DNA from: a virus
Reading direction: 5' to 3' (one strand)
IMG/VR virus record: IMGVR_UViG_3300022413_000018
Location: 1 to 43,408 of that record
Length of the DNA: 43,408 bases
In this document: positions 6,975 through 14,483 of the stretch, one piece after another
Layout: each line of letters begins with the position of its first letter
Position numbering within the stretch: the stretch's first letter is position 1
Notes under the pieces: model-generated
Told to the model about the DNA's origin: nothing
Seen by the model: only the letters and a program-made list of their open reading frames with translations
The model's database searches: none
Translations under genes and position numbers: made by a program

Positions 6975-8584
6975 ACGAGCACCTGATCATCGGGCCGCCC
7001 GGTACGGGGAAGACCTGGAAGACCACGCAGTGGGTCGCCGACGCGGTGAAGAAGTTCGGACCCACCCGGGTCCTCGTCTCCTCGTTCACGAAGGCGTCCG
7101 CCATCGAGCTCGTCTCCCGGCTGGGTGACGTGGACATCGACCCGGCCAACGTCGGCACCCTACACGCGGTCTGCTACCGGGCTTCCGGGCGTTCACAGGT
7201 GGCGGAGGGCAAGCTGAAGGAGTGGAACGAGGCTCACCCGCTCTTGACCCTGGAGAATTCCGGACCGGATCCTGACGAATCGAATTCTCTGTATAGCGCT
7301 GACGCTGCTACTGGGAACGCGCTCATGCAGACAGCGCAGAGGCTGCGCGCGCTCATGGTCCCGCGCGACACCTGGCCCGACGAGGTGGCCAACTTCCAAA
7401 AGCTGTGGGACGACTGGAAGACCGAGTGCGGGTACGTCGACTTCACGGACATGATCGAGAACGCACTGGAGGACTCCACCGTGGCACCGGGGAACCCGAC
7501 GGTGGGCTTCTTCGACGAGGCACAGGACTTGTCGAAGCTGGAACTCGCGTTGGTGCGCAAGTGGGCACGCGCGATGGAGTTCGTGGTGCTGGTTGGCGAC
7601 GCTGACCAGTGCCTCTACGGCTTCAAGGGCGCCGATCCGCGCACGTTCATCCGCTCCGACCTGCCGGAGGGGAACGTGAAGGTGTTGGAGCAGTCCTACC
7701 GGGTCCCAGCTGCCGTGCACTGCGCGGCCACGAACTGGATCGAGCGCTGCGACTTCCGGTTCCCGGCGAAGTACCTGCCGCGCGAGGAGGAGGGTGCCTG
7801 CCGAGTCATCGATTCGACGTACAAGGTTCCGTACTTCGTGGACTACGTTCTCTCCGCGGTCGCGGCGCGCGATGAGGGCACCCACATGATCCTCGCCTCC
7901 TGTGGCTACATGCTGCACGCGACGATCAGAGAGCTCCGGGTGGCCGGGGTGCCCTTCCACAACCCGTACAGGACGCGCCAGGGCGCGTGGAACCCGCTGA
8001 GGGGTGGAGCGGACCGGCTCTTCGCCTTTCTCGCACCACAGGCGAAGTGGGGCCGTCTGTGGACCTGGAGGGAGCTCTGGCGCTGGGTCGAGGTCTGCAG
8101 TGCCAAGGGCACGCTCAACACGGGGATGAAGTCCCTGATCCAGACCAAGGCCAAGGATGCGGAGTCGGGGCGGGTGACCGAGTCAGAACTGCACGCGTGC
8201 TTCGGGTCACACTGGGGGGACCTGGAGAAGGCCAGAGAGGCCGGATTGGAGCTGCACTGGCTCCAGGCCAGGCTGTCCGCAAAGGGGCGGAGCATGCTCA
8301 CCTACGCGATGACCGTCCTGAAACGCCGTGGACTGGACGCGCTGAAGGACACCCCAAAGGTGATCGTGGGCACGATCCACTCCGTGAAGGGCGGACAGGC
8401 CGACCACGTGTGGCTCATTCCCGACCTGTCGCGGTCGGGGTACGCGGAGTGGAATGGGACCCCCGGGGAGAGGGACGGCATCCGCAGGATGTTCTACGTG
8501 GGCATGACTCGGGCACGGAAGAGGCTTACCCTGCTCTCGCCGGCCAGCGCCTACTGCGCCGACGAGCTAGTGAGTGTCGTATGA
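6971..8584 (+). CDS. UvrD/Rep-like superfamily 1 DNA helicase, 537 aa
   Basis: All main SF1A motifs are present in order: Walker A GPPGTGKT (8-15), motif Ia SSFTKAS (37-43), motif II DEAQD (182-186), and motif III GDADQCLYGFKGA (209-221). QSYR (241-244) serves as motif IV, TIHSVKGGQADHVWL is motif V (~468-482), and MFYVGMTRARKRL is motif VI (~507-519). It should unwind DNA 3' to 5' using ATP, in phage replication or recombination. The 537-residue length is shorter than cellular UvrD (~720), the usual state for phage versions lacking large 1B/2B insertions. It is the last recognisable replication gene before the structural genes. Confidence 0.93.
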   Translation: MNEHLIIGPPGTGKTWKTTQWVADAVKKFGPTRVLVSSFTKASAIELVSRLGDVDIDPANVGTLHAVCYRASGRSQVAEGKLKEWNEAHPLLTLENSGPDPDESNSLYSADAATGNALMQTAQRLRALMVPRDTWPDEVANFQKLWDDWKTECGYVDFTDMIENALEDSTVAPGNPTVGFFDEAQDLSKLELALVRKWARAMEFVVLVGDADQCLYGFKGADPRTFIRSDLPEGNVKVLEQSYRVPAAVHCAATNWIERCDFRFPAKYLPREEEGACRVIDSTYKVPYFVDYVLSAVAARDEGTHMILASCGYMLHATIRELRVAGVPFHNPYRTRQGAWNPLRGGADRLFAFLAPQAKWGRLWTWRELWRWVEVCSAKGTLNTGMKSLIQTKAKDAESGRVTESELHACFGSHWGDLEKAREAGLELHWLQARLSAKGRSMLTYAMTVLKRRGLDALKDTPKVIVGTIHSVKGGQADHVWLIPDLSRSGYAEWNGTPGERDGIRRMFYVGMTRARKRLTLLSPASAYCADELVSVV

Positions 8585-8596
8585 GGATCAAGAACC

Positions 8597-10108
8597 ATGA
8601 GTGACTTCACCGCACTGCACCTGCCCAGCACCATCCCGGTCGGCGGCGTGTTCAAGACCCTTCAGAGCGGGGTGGACTACACCCTTCCTGAGGGTTCAGT
8701 GGACGGCGACGGGTTCGTGTGGCTCGCGAATTCCCGGAAGGGTGGTCGCGGCGCCACGACGCTCGGGGGCAACCAGGGTTTGAACCAAGTCTGCTGCGAT
8801 GTCGACAGCGAGGACTTCATCTCCACGGGGAGCTTCCTGGCTGGCCGTGCGAGTGGCGCCGAGGGGAGGGACTGCGGCATCAGTTTCCAGATGCTGCTGT
8901 GGACTGGAAGGACCGCGGACCCCAACCGGTTCTCCGTCCTGCTCGATGAGAGGATCGGCGCATCGACCGTGGAGACGGAGGTGACCTCTTCGTCGTTCAC
9001 GGTCACCGATCCAAACCAAGTCATGGTGTTCGTAACGGGGCAGCGGAACGTGGAGGGTGGTCGCTCCAACCCGCACGAGGGGATGTGGACAGCCGACGCA
9101 ATCAGCCAGGTCTCTGGCAGCACCTACAACGTCACGTTGCGACGCGGAAAGCAGTCCCCGTTCCTCTCCATCACGTTCTCGATCGTGGTGATCGAGTGGG
9201 GCGAGTGGTGGAAGCTACAGCGCATCGAGTTCCGAGATGATGACCCGTATCGATACGACGCAACACCAGGGACGATCCAAAGGGCCTGGACGACGGGATC
9301 GCCTGAGGAGTACGGAGTGCTCGACATCACCGCGGCGACGTTTCCACAGTCGGGGCTGGCCGCCGGGTTCGATGCGTTCGCGGACCTCGGTCGCACTCTC
9401 TTCCACCACCAGTACCGGATCGAGTCGTCGCTCAGTCAGGGCAACGATGACGCGTGGTCCTGCGTAGAGGCTGACTCCGAGGATCTGATCGGGACGAGCG
9501 CACACGTCGACCACAGCGCGCTCGGGCAGACGAAGGAGAGCTACCTGATCACGCGCAGACGCACGGCCACCGGGGAGACGCTGAAGTTCCACGTGGTGTG
9601 GGCGCTTGAATGGAACCCTCCCGAGGACGTGAAGATCGTCAGGGACATGAAGGTGCAGCACCTGCGCAGGTACTTCGACACCACGGGGGTGACCCCGGAA
9701 GAGCAGGTCGACGATTCGGATTCGACGGCGAACGCGTGGGTGCCTCTCTTCAGTCCCGTGGACACGGACAGAGCCAGCGTGTGGCAGTACGACACCAGTT
9801 CCGACGGGGCCGGTGGTGGCGTCCCACGTGGGTTCGGGGACATTCAGATCAACTCGTCCACCGTGTTGAGGATGGTCCGGTCCGAGTCGGCTCAGGAAGA
9901 ACGGGAGTACGCGCAGATCGTCGAGTGGCCAACGGTGCACTACCCGTCCGGGTCGATGCGACTGGGCGTCTCGAACGAGGGCGCAAGGATGGACGTCTCC
10001 TCGACCAAAGCCACGATGGGGGTCTCCAACGAGGGATCCACTATGGACGTGTCGAACGCAGGAGCCACCATGGGGATCTCTAACGAGGGAGCGAGGATGG
10101 ACGCATGA
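8597..10108 (+). CDS. probable virion (tail fibre/appendage) protein with C-terminal nonapeptide repeats, 503 aa
   Basis: ATG at 8597, 12 bases after the helicase stop, with GAGGATCAAG upstream. The sequence is rich in Thr, Ser, Val and Gly with few long helices, as in beta-structured tail proteins. The N-terminus (MSDFTALHLPSTIPVGG) resembles a short virion-attachment segment. From residue ~454 to the end the chain is five or six copies of a 9-residue unit, roughly TM(G/D)VSNEGA, which would form a regular beta stalk, possibly trimeric. It forms a unit with the next gene (ATGA overlap). No enzymatic domain is visible. Tail fibre or decoration is inference. Confidence 0.65.
   Translation: MSDFTALHLPSTIPVGGVFKTLQSGVDYTLPEGSVDGDGFVWLANSRKGGRGATTLGGNQGLNQVCCDVDSEDFISTGSFLAGRASGAEGRDCGISFQMLLWTGRTADPNRFSVLLDERIGASTVETEVTSSSFTVTDPNQVMVFVTGQRNVEGGRSNPHEGMWTADAISQVSGSTYNVTLRRGKQSPFLSITFSIVVIEWGEWWKLQRIEFRDDDPYRYDATPGTIQRAWTTGSPEEYGVLDITAATFPQSGLAAGFDAFADLGRTLFHHQYRIESSLSQGNDDAWSCVEADSEDLIGTSAHVDHSALGQTKESYLITRRRTATGETLKFHVVWALEWNPPEDVKIVRDMKVQHLRRYFDTTGVTPEEQVDDSDSTANAWVPLFSPVDTDRASVWQYDTSSDGAGGGVPRGFGDIQINSSTVLRMVRSESAQEEREYAQIVEWPTVHYPSGSMRLGVSNEGARMDVSSTKATMGVSNEGSTMDVSNAGATMGISNEGARMDA
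9956..10105 (+). repeat. 27-bp coding repeats (nonapeptide units)
   Basis: About five and a half diverged copies of a 27-base unit encode the alternating GVSNEGA-type and DVSN(A)GA-type nonapeptides at the end of the preceding CDS. Units alternate Gly and Asp at the third position. This suggests duplication of an 18-residue double unit. Confidence 0.8.
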
Positions 10109-10536
10109 GGAACTACTACAAGGACCACTTCACGAAGGGCGAGATCATCTGGCCCATCGCGTACGTGCCCGCACCCGACGGGACGGACGTCATCACGGGG
10201 ACACTGATCGTCGGAACCGGGAGCGCCGGCACTGGGTACGACAGATACGTGTACGACCTGACAGCCGGAGAGCGTGCGTCAGCACCCGCCACCGCGATCG
10301 ATACCATAGAGGGCGGTAACCGCGCCGAGGTGATGCAGGGCGCCGTGACCACAGGTGGGCACTGGAAGAAGGGAGGCATCGGCTACACCTTCCGCGACCA
10401 GAACGGCGTCGACATCCCGACACCTGTGGGTGCTCACACCTACCGCATCGTGTACCTGCTCAACACGACCGACTTTGGAGCGATCCCACTGGTCTGGGAC
10501 ATGACCTGCGATGGACACGAAGCAGCACCCGCCTAG
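10105..10536 (+). CDS. hypothetical beta-rich structural protein, 143 aa
   Basis: ATG at 10105 overlaps the previous TGA. The protein (MRNYYKDHFTKGEIIW at the N-terminus) has alternating hydrophobic strands and ends in VYLLNTTDFGAIPLVWDM, a pattern compatible with an immunoglobulin-like or jelly-roll domain. Its coupling to the repeat protein suggests a partner or appendage component. No family recognised. Confidence 0.6.
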   Translation: MRNYYKDHFTKGEIIWPIAYVPAPDGTDVITGTLIVGTGSAGTGYDRYVYDLTAGERASAPATAIDTIEGGNRAEVMQGAVTTGGHWKKGGIGYTFRDQNGVDIPTPVGAHTYRIVYLLNTTDFGAIPLVWDMTCDGHEAAPA

Positions 10537-10786
10537 GTTCAGCGAAGAGCAAGACGCGCGGCACGAGAAGTACTGCGAGCTCTTCGGACTGAAGATGGAG
10601 GAACTCACCGAGGCCATGACCCCGGTGGTCGACGAACTCGCAGAACGCATGGCGCGCTCTGTGGTCTCGTTCCCCGAGCTCGCGTCCACGTACGTGGACA
10701 TGGGGAACTTCGACCTGCAATACCCAAGCGAGCAAGAAGCGGTGGAATACATCGCAGAGCTGGAGGAGAAGAGTGGAACCGATTGA
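10511..10786 (+). CDS. acidic helical protein, 91 aa
   Basis: ATG at 10511 lies 26 bases inside the preceding gene. The product is strongly acidic and helical (EEQDARHEKYCELFGLKMEE; ELASTYVDMGNFDLQYPSEQ), with no membrane segment. It overlaps the GroES-like gene by 14 bases, so it may be co-translated with it and could be a small chaperone partner. That is context only. Confidence 0.6.
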   Translation: MDTKQHPPRFSEEQDARHEKYCELFGLKMEELTEAMTPVVDELAERMARSVVSFPELASTYVDMGNFDLQYPSEQEAVEYIAELEEKSGTD

Positions 10787-11099
10787 AGACTTCACACCCA
10801 TCGACGACTTCCTGTACGTCGAGGACCAGGGAGACGCCACAGAGGTGGGCGGCGTGCTCGTCCACGGGAGAACCGCCCGCGAATTCAAGGCCACAGAGGG
10901 GGCCGTGCTGGGCGTGGGTCCCGGAAGGTTCATGATGGATGGCAACCACGTGCCGCTGCCTTTTGAGGTCGGAGCCTGGATCTATTGGAACCCCGCGGCC
11001 GGTGCTTCGATCACCATCTGCGGGCAGAAGATTTTGGTGCTACACATCGGCGACGTTTACGGCTGGATGAGGGCGAAACCACAGAGAGCTGTCGAGTGA
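10773..11099 (+). CDS. GroES-like co-chaperonin (Cpn10 family), 108 aa
   Basis: GTG at 10773 behind GGAGGAGAAGA. The layout matches a 10-kDa chaperonin. An N-terminal strand comes first, then a loop region containing GGVLVHG (residues 26-32, equivalent to the GroES mobile loop with its hydrophobic tripeptide). Next is TEGAVLGVGPGR (41-52, matching the conserved 'RGEVLAVGNGR'), then EVGAWIYWN (65-73, matching 'VGDIVIFN'), and a final strand KILVLHIGDVYGW (86-98, matching 'EVLIMSESDILA'). It would cap host GroEL to fold a phage protein, as T4 gp31 does. It is the last gene before a strong terminator. Family assignment is by eye, but the motif order is convincing. Confidence 0.85.
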   Translation: MEPIEDFTPIDDFLYVEDQGDATEVGGVLVHGRTAREFKATEGAVLGVGPGRFMMDGNHVPLPFEVGAWIYWNPAAGASITICGQKILVLHIGDVYGWMRAKPQRAVE

Positions 11100-11105
11100 C
11101 CACAC

Positions 11106-11145
11106 AGCCCTGATCGGCTCTGGGAGCCAGTCAGGGCTTCTTTTT
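11106..11145 (+). terminator. strong rho-independent terminator
   Basis: AGCCCTGA (11106-11113) pairs perfectly with TCAGGGCT (11131-11138), with an inner GGCTC/GAGCC stem, followed by TCTTTTT (11139-11145). It lies 6 bases after the GroES-like gene and separates the replication/chaperone region from the late operon. Confidence 0.9.
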
Positions 11146-11252
11146 ACCCTTGGGGAACAATGTTCTTGACCCTGGATTTTTTTTGGGCGGTCTTCGAGGC
11201 ATAGAAAATCTGTGCTTAGGGGCTGACCTGCTGCAGGAAAGGAGTGGACGCG
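11146..11252 (+). promoter_or_regulatory. AT-richer leader before the late operon; possible promoter
   Basis: This 107-base gap has a TTGACC word (11166-11171), a run of eight T (11177-11184), and ATAGAAAAT (11201-11209). The spacing between TTGACC and TAGAAA is about 30 bases, so they are not a standard sigma-70 pair. A small palindrome GAACA-A-TGTTC lies at 11155-11165. Being directly after a terminator and before the packaging genes, it is the logical place for a late promoter, but no box pair can be assigned. The binding site AAAGGAG precedes the next ATG. Confidence 0.4.
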
Positions 11253-11727
11253 ATGGAGGAGAGGAAAAACGGCAACGGCAGGGCCAGGAAGGCCGCTTCG
11301 ACCGTGAAGCCTGCTCAGCAGGAGGGAACAGGGGATCCGCTGGGAACGCCCGACGATACGGGTGAGTACGTCCATGAGGGGCGGTACACCACGGGGCCGA
11401 TGCAGGGCAAGTTCGCGCCCGGCCACAGTGGCAACGCGTCGGGGAGGCCGAAGGGTCTAACGGTGCTGGGTCAGGCGAAGAAGATCCTGACTGAGGACCC
11501 CGAGCGCGCGAAGCTCCTCGCTGAGAAGTGGCTGCAGGCGGTCGAGGCGGACCCGATCAAGGGCATCGATACGCTGTTCGAGCGTCAGGATGGCAAGGTC
11601 ACGCAGCCGGTCGACCTGGCGCACACGTTGCCGCAGCTCGCGCTGCGCGACCGCACATCTGTGGATCCCCGGCTACCGCCGGGGGTGTTGGAGATCGAGG
11701 AAACCAAAGGAACGGAGGACAGCAAGG

Positions 11728-11735
<8 letters not shown>
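11253..11735 (+). CDS. DUF5681-type protein, candidate small terminase subunit, 160 aa
   Basis: ATG at 11253 is spaced correctly from AAAGGAG; a GTG at 11244 is in frame but overlaps that binding site. The middle of the protein has the DUF5681 hallmark, GKFAPGHSGNASGRPKG (~residues 50-66), followed by a helical segment ending in LLAEKWLQAVEADP. DUF5681 proteins commonly lie just upstream of large terminase genes and are treated as packaging or small-terminase-like. N- and C-termini are low-complexity and charged. Assignment as TerS rests on this motif and position, not on a recognised DNA-binding domain. Confidence 0.75.
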
Positions 11736-11924
<189 letters not shown>

Positions 11925-11928
<4 letters not shown>

Positions 11929-12137
11929 ACTCGCACGGTAGCGGCGAGTGCTGCCGCGGAGCGCTCGTGGTCACTGCGGAGTACGGCGTCTGCTCGTGGG
12001 TCAAGATGGACGGTCCGATCTGCGAGAAGACCCTGAGCGCGTTGCAGAGCTACGTGGGGCGCCCGGCGGCGTACGTGGAGGCAGCGCTCAACGAGACGCT
12101 AGGTGATCCCGATTGGGAGGTGGGGGCTCAGGCGTGA
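11925..12137 (+). CDS. hypothetical protein, 70 aa
   Basis: GTG at 11925 in a GTGA overlap. The product begins VNSHGSGECCRGALVV and has four Cys in all (ECC, VCSW, ICEK), perhaps enough for one metal site. The C-terminus is helical (LQSYVGRPAAYVEAALNETL). No family recognised. Coupled on both sides. Confidence 0.5.
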
Positions 12138-12346
12138 GCTTCGAGCGCCAGATTGCGGAGGACCAGGACACCATGCGTCGGCTCGTGCATGACCGCGGGC
12201 CGACGCCGCTTGAGCGTGCGCTCATCGAGGGCGTGCGCGAGATCTACGCGATGACTGACCCAGGAGTGAAGCGATGGACGAGAGAGACGAAGCAGGTAGT
12301 CCGGTCGAAGATCGAGGCGATCATCGAGAGGGTGGACTCGCTCTAG
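12134..12346 (+). CDS. hypothetical helical protein, 70 aa
   Basis: GTG at 12134 overlaps the previous TGA and follows GGGAGGTGGGGGC. The product (VSFERQIAEDQDTMRRLVHD) is mostly helical and ends in VRSKIEAIIERVDSL, a possible short coiled coil. Function unknown. One of several micro-genes between the DUF5681 protein and the large terminase. Confidence 0.55.
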   Translation: MSFERQIAEDQDTMRRLVHDRGPTPLERALIEGVREIYAMTDPGVKRWTRETKQVVRSKIEAIIERVDSL

Positions 12347-12362
12347 AGCTGGAGTGCGAGTG

Positions 12363-12452
12363 ATGCCCTACGCCACCGAGCTCCTGGTGATCGCTCTCGC
12401 GCTGGCCGCGGTGTACGACGGGCTGCGCTCGTTGTGGAGGCCGCGGCGATGA
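12363..12452 (+). CDS. single-span membrane micro-protein, 29 aa
   Basis: ATG at 12363 behind GGAGTGCGAGTG. The peptide has a short polar N-terminus, a hydrophobic stretch (LLVIALALAAVY) long enough to span a membrane, and a basic C-terminus (WRPRR), so the positive side would stay in the cytoplasm. The stop overlaps the next ATG. Peptides like this can act in superinfection immunity or lysis timing, but there is no direct evidence here. Confidence 0.45.
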   Translation: MPYATELLVIALALAAVYDGLRSLWRPRR

Positions 12453-12640
12453 TGGACGCCAGCAACCCCTTTGCCGACTTGGACTGGATGCCCGAGCCTC
12501 TCGACCGCCGCGATTACGAGCTCATCTATGCGCAGTGGCGCGAGGGTGAGGCATGGGGCGACGCATTGCACCGGTACATCAACTCGGACGCCTACGCCGA
12601 GCGGCAGGCGCGGCGCAGGCGGATGAGGGAAGCGGAATGA
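12449..12640 (+). CDS. hypothetical protein, 63 aa
   Basis: Two adjacent ATGs at 12449 and 12452 overlap the preceding TGA. The product (MMDASNPFADLDWMPEPLDR) is acidic at first and then Arg-rich (ERQARRRRMREAE). It ends in an ATGA overlap with the next gene. No family recognised. Confidence 0.5.
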   Translation: MMDASNPFADLDWMPEPLDRRDYELIYAQWREGEAWGDALHRYINSDAYAERQARRRRMREAE

Positions 12641-12864
12641 GGCCCAAGCGGGGCAAGGGCAGGGTCTGGGAGTCACGGCGTCAGAAGCGTGACAGGAGGC
12701 GCCCCAAGCCCTTCTCAGCCATCAGCCTGTTCGGGGAGTTCATGGACGCCAAGCAGTCCCCCACCTACGTCTGGAAGGCCATGGGGCTGTTCTCAGTTGC
12801 GCGCTTCTGGAGCAAGACTGTTGCTGCAGCAGGCCGATGGTGGGTGAATAGATCCACTAGATGA
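12637..12864 (+). CDS. small basic protein with hydrophobic C-terminal half, 75 aa
   Basis: ATG at 12637 overlaps the previous stop. The N-terminal 25 residues are extremely basic (MRPKRGKGRVWESRRQKRDR). The C-terminal half is amphipathic with several aromatics (KAMGLFSVARFWSKTVAAAG). It could bind nucleic acid or sit at the membrane. Its stop overlaps the terminase start, which supports expression. Confidence 0.55.
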   Translation: MRPKRGKGRVWESRRQKRDRRRPKPFSAISLFGEFMDAKQSPTYVWKAMGLFSVARFWSKTVAAAGRWWVNRSTR

Positions 12865-14465
12865 TCGCCACCCCCTTCGACGCTGCGCAGGTTACCGCCT
12901 ACAACGCCGGCAAGACCTACGTCGCGTACGGCGAGGGTGTGCAGATGTTCGACTGGATCGACGGGACCATCCCCGCCGACCAGGTGCCGCAAGAGGCGAT
13001 GTTCGAGGGCGTCGCCGGCTGCGGCAAGACGCGCATGGTGGGCGAGTGGATCAAGGCCATGTGCGCGGCCTTCCCGCTGTCGCAGGGCCTCGTGCTGCGC
13101 GAGACGCGCAAGAGCCTGAACGAGACCTTCCTCCCCATCTGGGAGCAGGAGGTGTGGTCCGTCGATCACCCCATCATCCTCGATGGGCCGAAGGCCGCGT
13201 ATCGCGACGAGTACAGCCACCCGATGCTCGGCGGGCGCGTCGTGCTCGGCGGCTTTGACGAGCCCCGCAAGTGGTACTCCAGCCAGTGGAACTGGATCTA
13301 CTTCTGCGAGATGCAGGAGACGTGGGCGGACAAGTGGCAGTCCCTGCACCGTGGTCTGCGCCGGCAGGGCACGCCGTTCCGCATCCTCCTGGGCGACTGC
13401 AACCCGGAAGACGAGTGGCACTGGGCCAACCAGCGCGCGATCGATGGCGTGCTGCACCGCATCGTGGGTCGCTTCGTCGACAACCCGATGCTGTTCGACC
13501 ACGACAAGTATAAGGCTTGCGGGGACGCGTCGAAGAGCTGGACGGACTTTGGGATCGAGTACCTGACGCGTCTGATCGAGACCATGGACGGGGCCATCCT
13601 GCAGCGTCTGTTCTACGGGCAGTGGTGCAGCGCAGCCGGCCGCGTGTGGCGCCCCTGGGACCCTCGCGAGCACATGATCCGGGCCGAGGTCGAGCACGAC
13701 GACGGCCGCTACTTCCTGCGCTGCCCGAGGTGGGACACCATCGACCAGGACACGGGCGAGCTGGTCGAATGCCGGCGCGAGCTCTTCAAGTTCTTCGGCG
13801 CCGCGGACATCGGGCACGAGGAGCCGGGCGTCGCTCAGGTGTGGGCCCTGGACGCTGACGATCGCATGTACATGGTCGCCGAGGTGTACAAGACCCAGCA
13901 CGACCACCGTGAGTGGGCGGAATTCTGGGCGGAATTGATGGACGAATTTCCGATCCGTTTCATCCTCACCGACCACGACCACGACTACGTGAAGGCGATC
14001 AACCACAAGCTGCGCGTGAACCCGAAAGGGAAACCGCTTGCGCGCTTCTGGAGCAAGACTCGCGGGATCACGAACGAAAAGGCCGGCATCGACGAGGCCA
14101 GGCAGAGGATGAAACAGAGGGGCGACGGCTCACGCGGGCTTTACCTGCTGAAGGACTGCCTGCGATTCGGCGTCGATCCGGAGCTCCAGCGGGCCCGACT
14201 TCCATGGCAGACCCACATGGAAATAGGCTCCTACGTCTACCCCGAGAACGTGCCAGGGAAGATCACTCCGCACGGTGGCGAGATCCCCGATCCGCGCTGC
14301 ATTGACCACGGATGCGACACCCTGAGGGGTGCCTGCACCTGGAACAGGGACCACTCCAAGGTCACACTTCCGGTGCAGAAGCACTTCGAGCCGGGGAGCC
14401 TGAACGACCGGCTTGGACTCAACGAGAAGTTCCGTCGATGGGGGATCCCCTACGGCGACAACTAA
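12861..14465 (+). CDS. terminase large subunit (packaging ATPase-nuclease), 534 aa
   Basis: The ATPase half has Walker A GVAGCGKT (50-57) and a Walker B-like strand WIYFCEMQE (145-153), the acidic pair being in CEMQE. The nuclease half has three acidic clusters of the RNase H-like fold: ADIGHEEPG (D316), ILTDHDHDY (D371/D373), and IDHGCDTLR (D482/D486). This protein cuts concatemers and pumps DNA into the prohead through the portal. Length is normal for phage TerL. ATG at 12861 is coupled to the previous gene. The portal follows after 18 bases. Confidence 0.95.
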   Translation: MIATPFDAAQVTAYNAGKTYVAYGEGVQMFDWIDGTIPADQVPQEAMFEGVAGCGKTRMVGEWIKAMCAAFPLSQGLVLRETRKSLNETFLPIWEQEVWSVDHPIILDGPKAAYRDEYSHPMLGGRVVLGGFDEPRKWYSSQWNWIYFCEMQETWADKWQSLHRGLRRQGTPFRILLGDCNPEDEWHWANQRAIDGVLHRIVGRFVDNPMLFDHDKYKACGDASKSWTDFGIEYLTRLIETMDGAILQRLFYGQWCSAAGRVWRPWDPREHMIRAEVEHDDGRYFLRCPRWDTIDQDTGELVECRRELFKFFGAADIGHEEPGVAQVWALDADDRMYMVAEVYKTQHDHREWAEFWAELMDEFPIRFILTDHDHDYVKAINHKLRVNPKGKPLARFWSKTRGITNEKAGIDEARQRMKQRGDGSRGLYLLKDCLRFGVDPELQRARLPWQTHMEIGSYVYPENVPGKITPHGGEIPDPRCIDHGCDTLRGACTWNRDHSKVTLPVQKHFEPGSLNDRLGLNEKFRRWGIPYGDN

Positions 14466-14483
14466 GAGGGTGATCGCGAAGCG

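Noticed and set aside
11166-11207. TTGACC and TAGAAA as a sigma-70 promoter
   Set aside because: The spacer is about 30 bases rather than 16-18.
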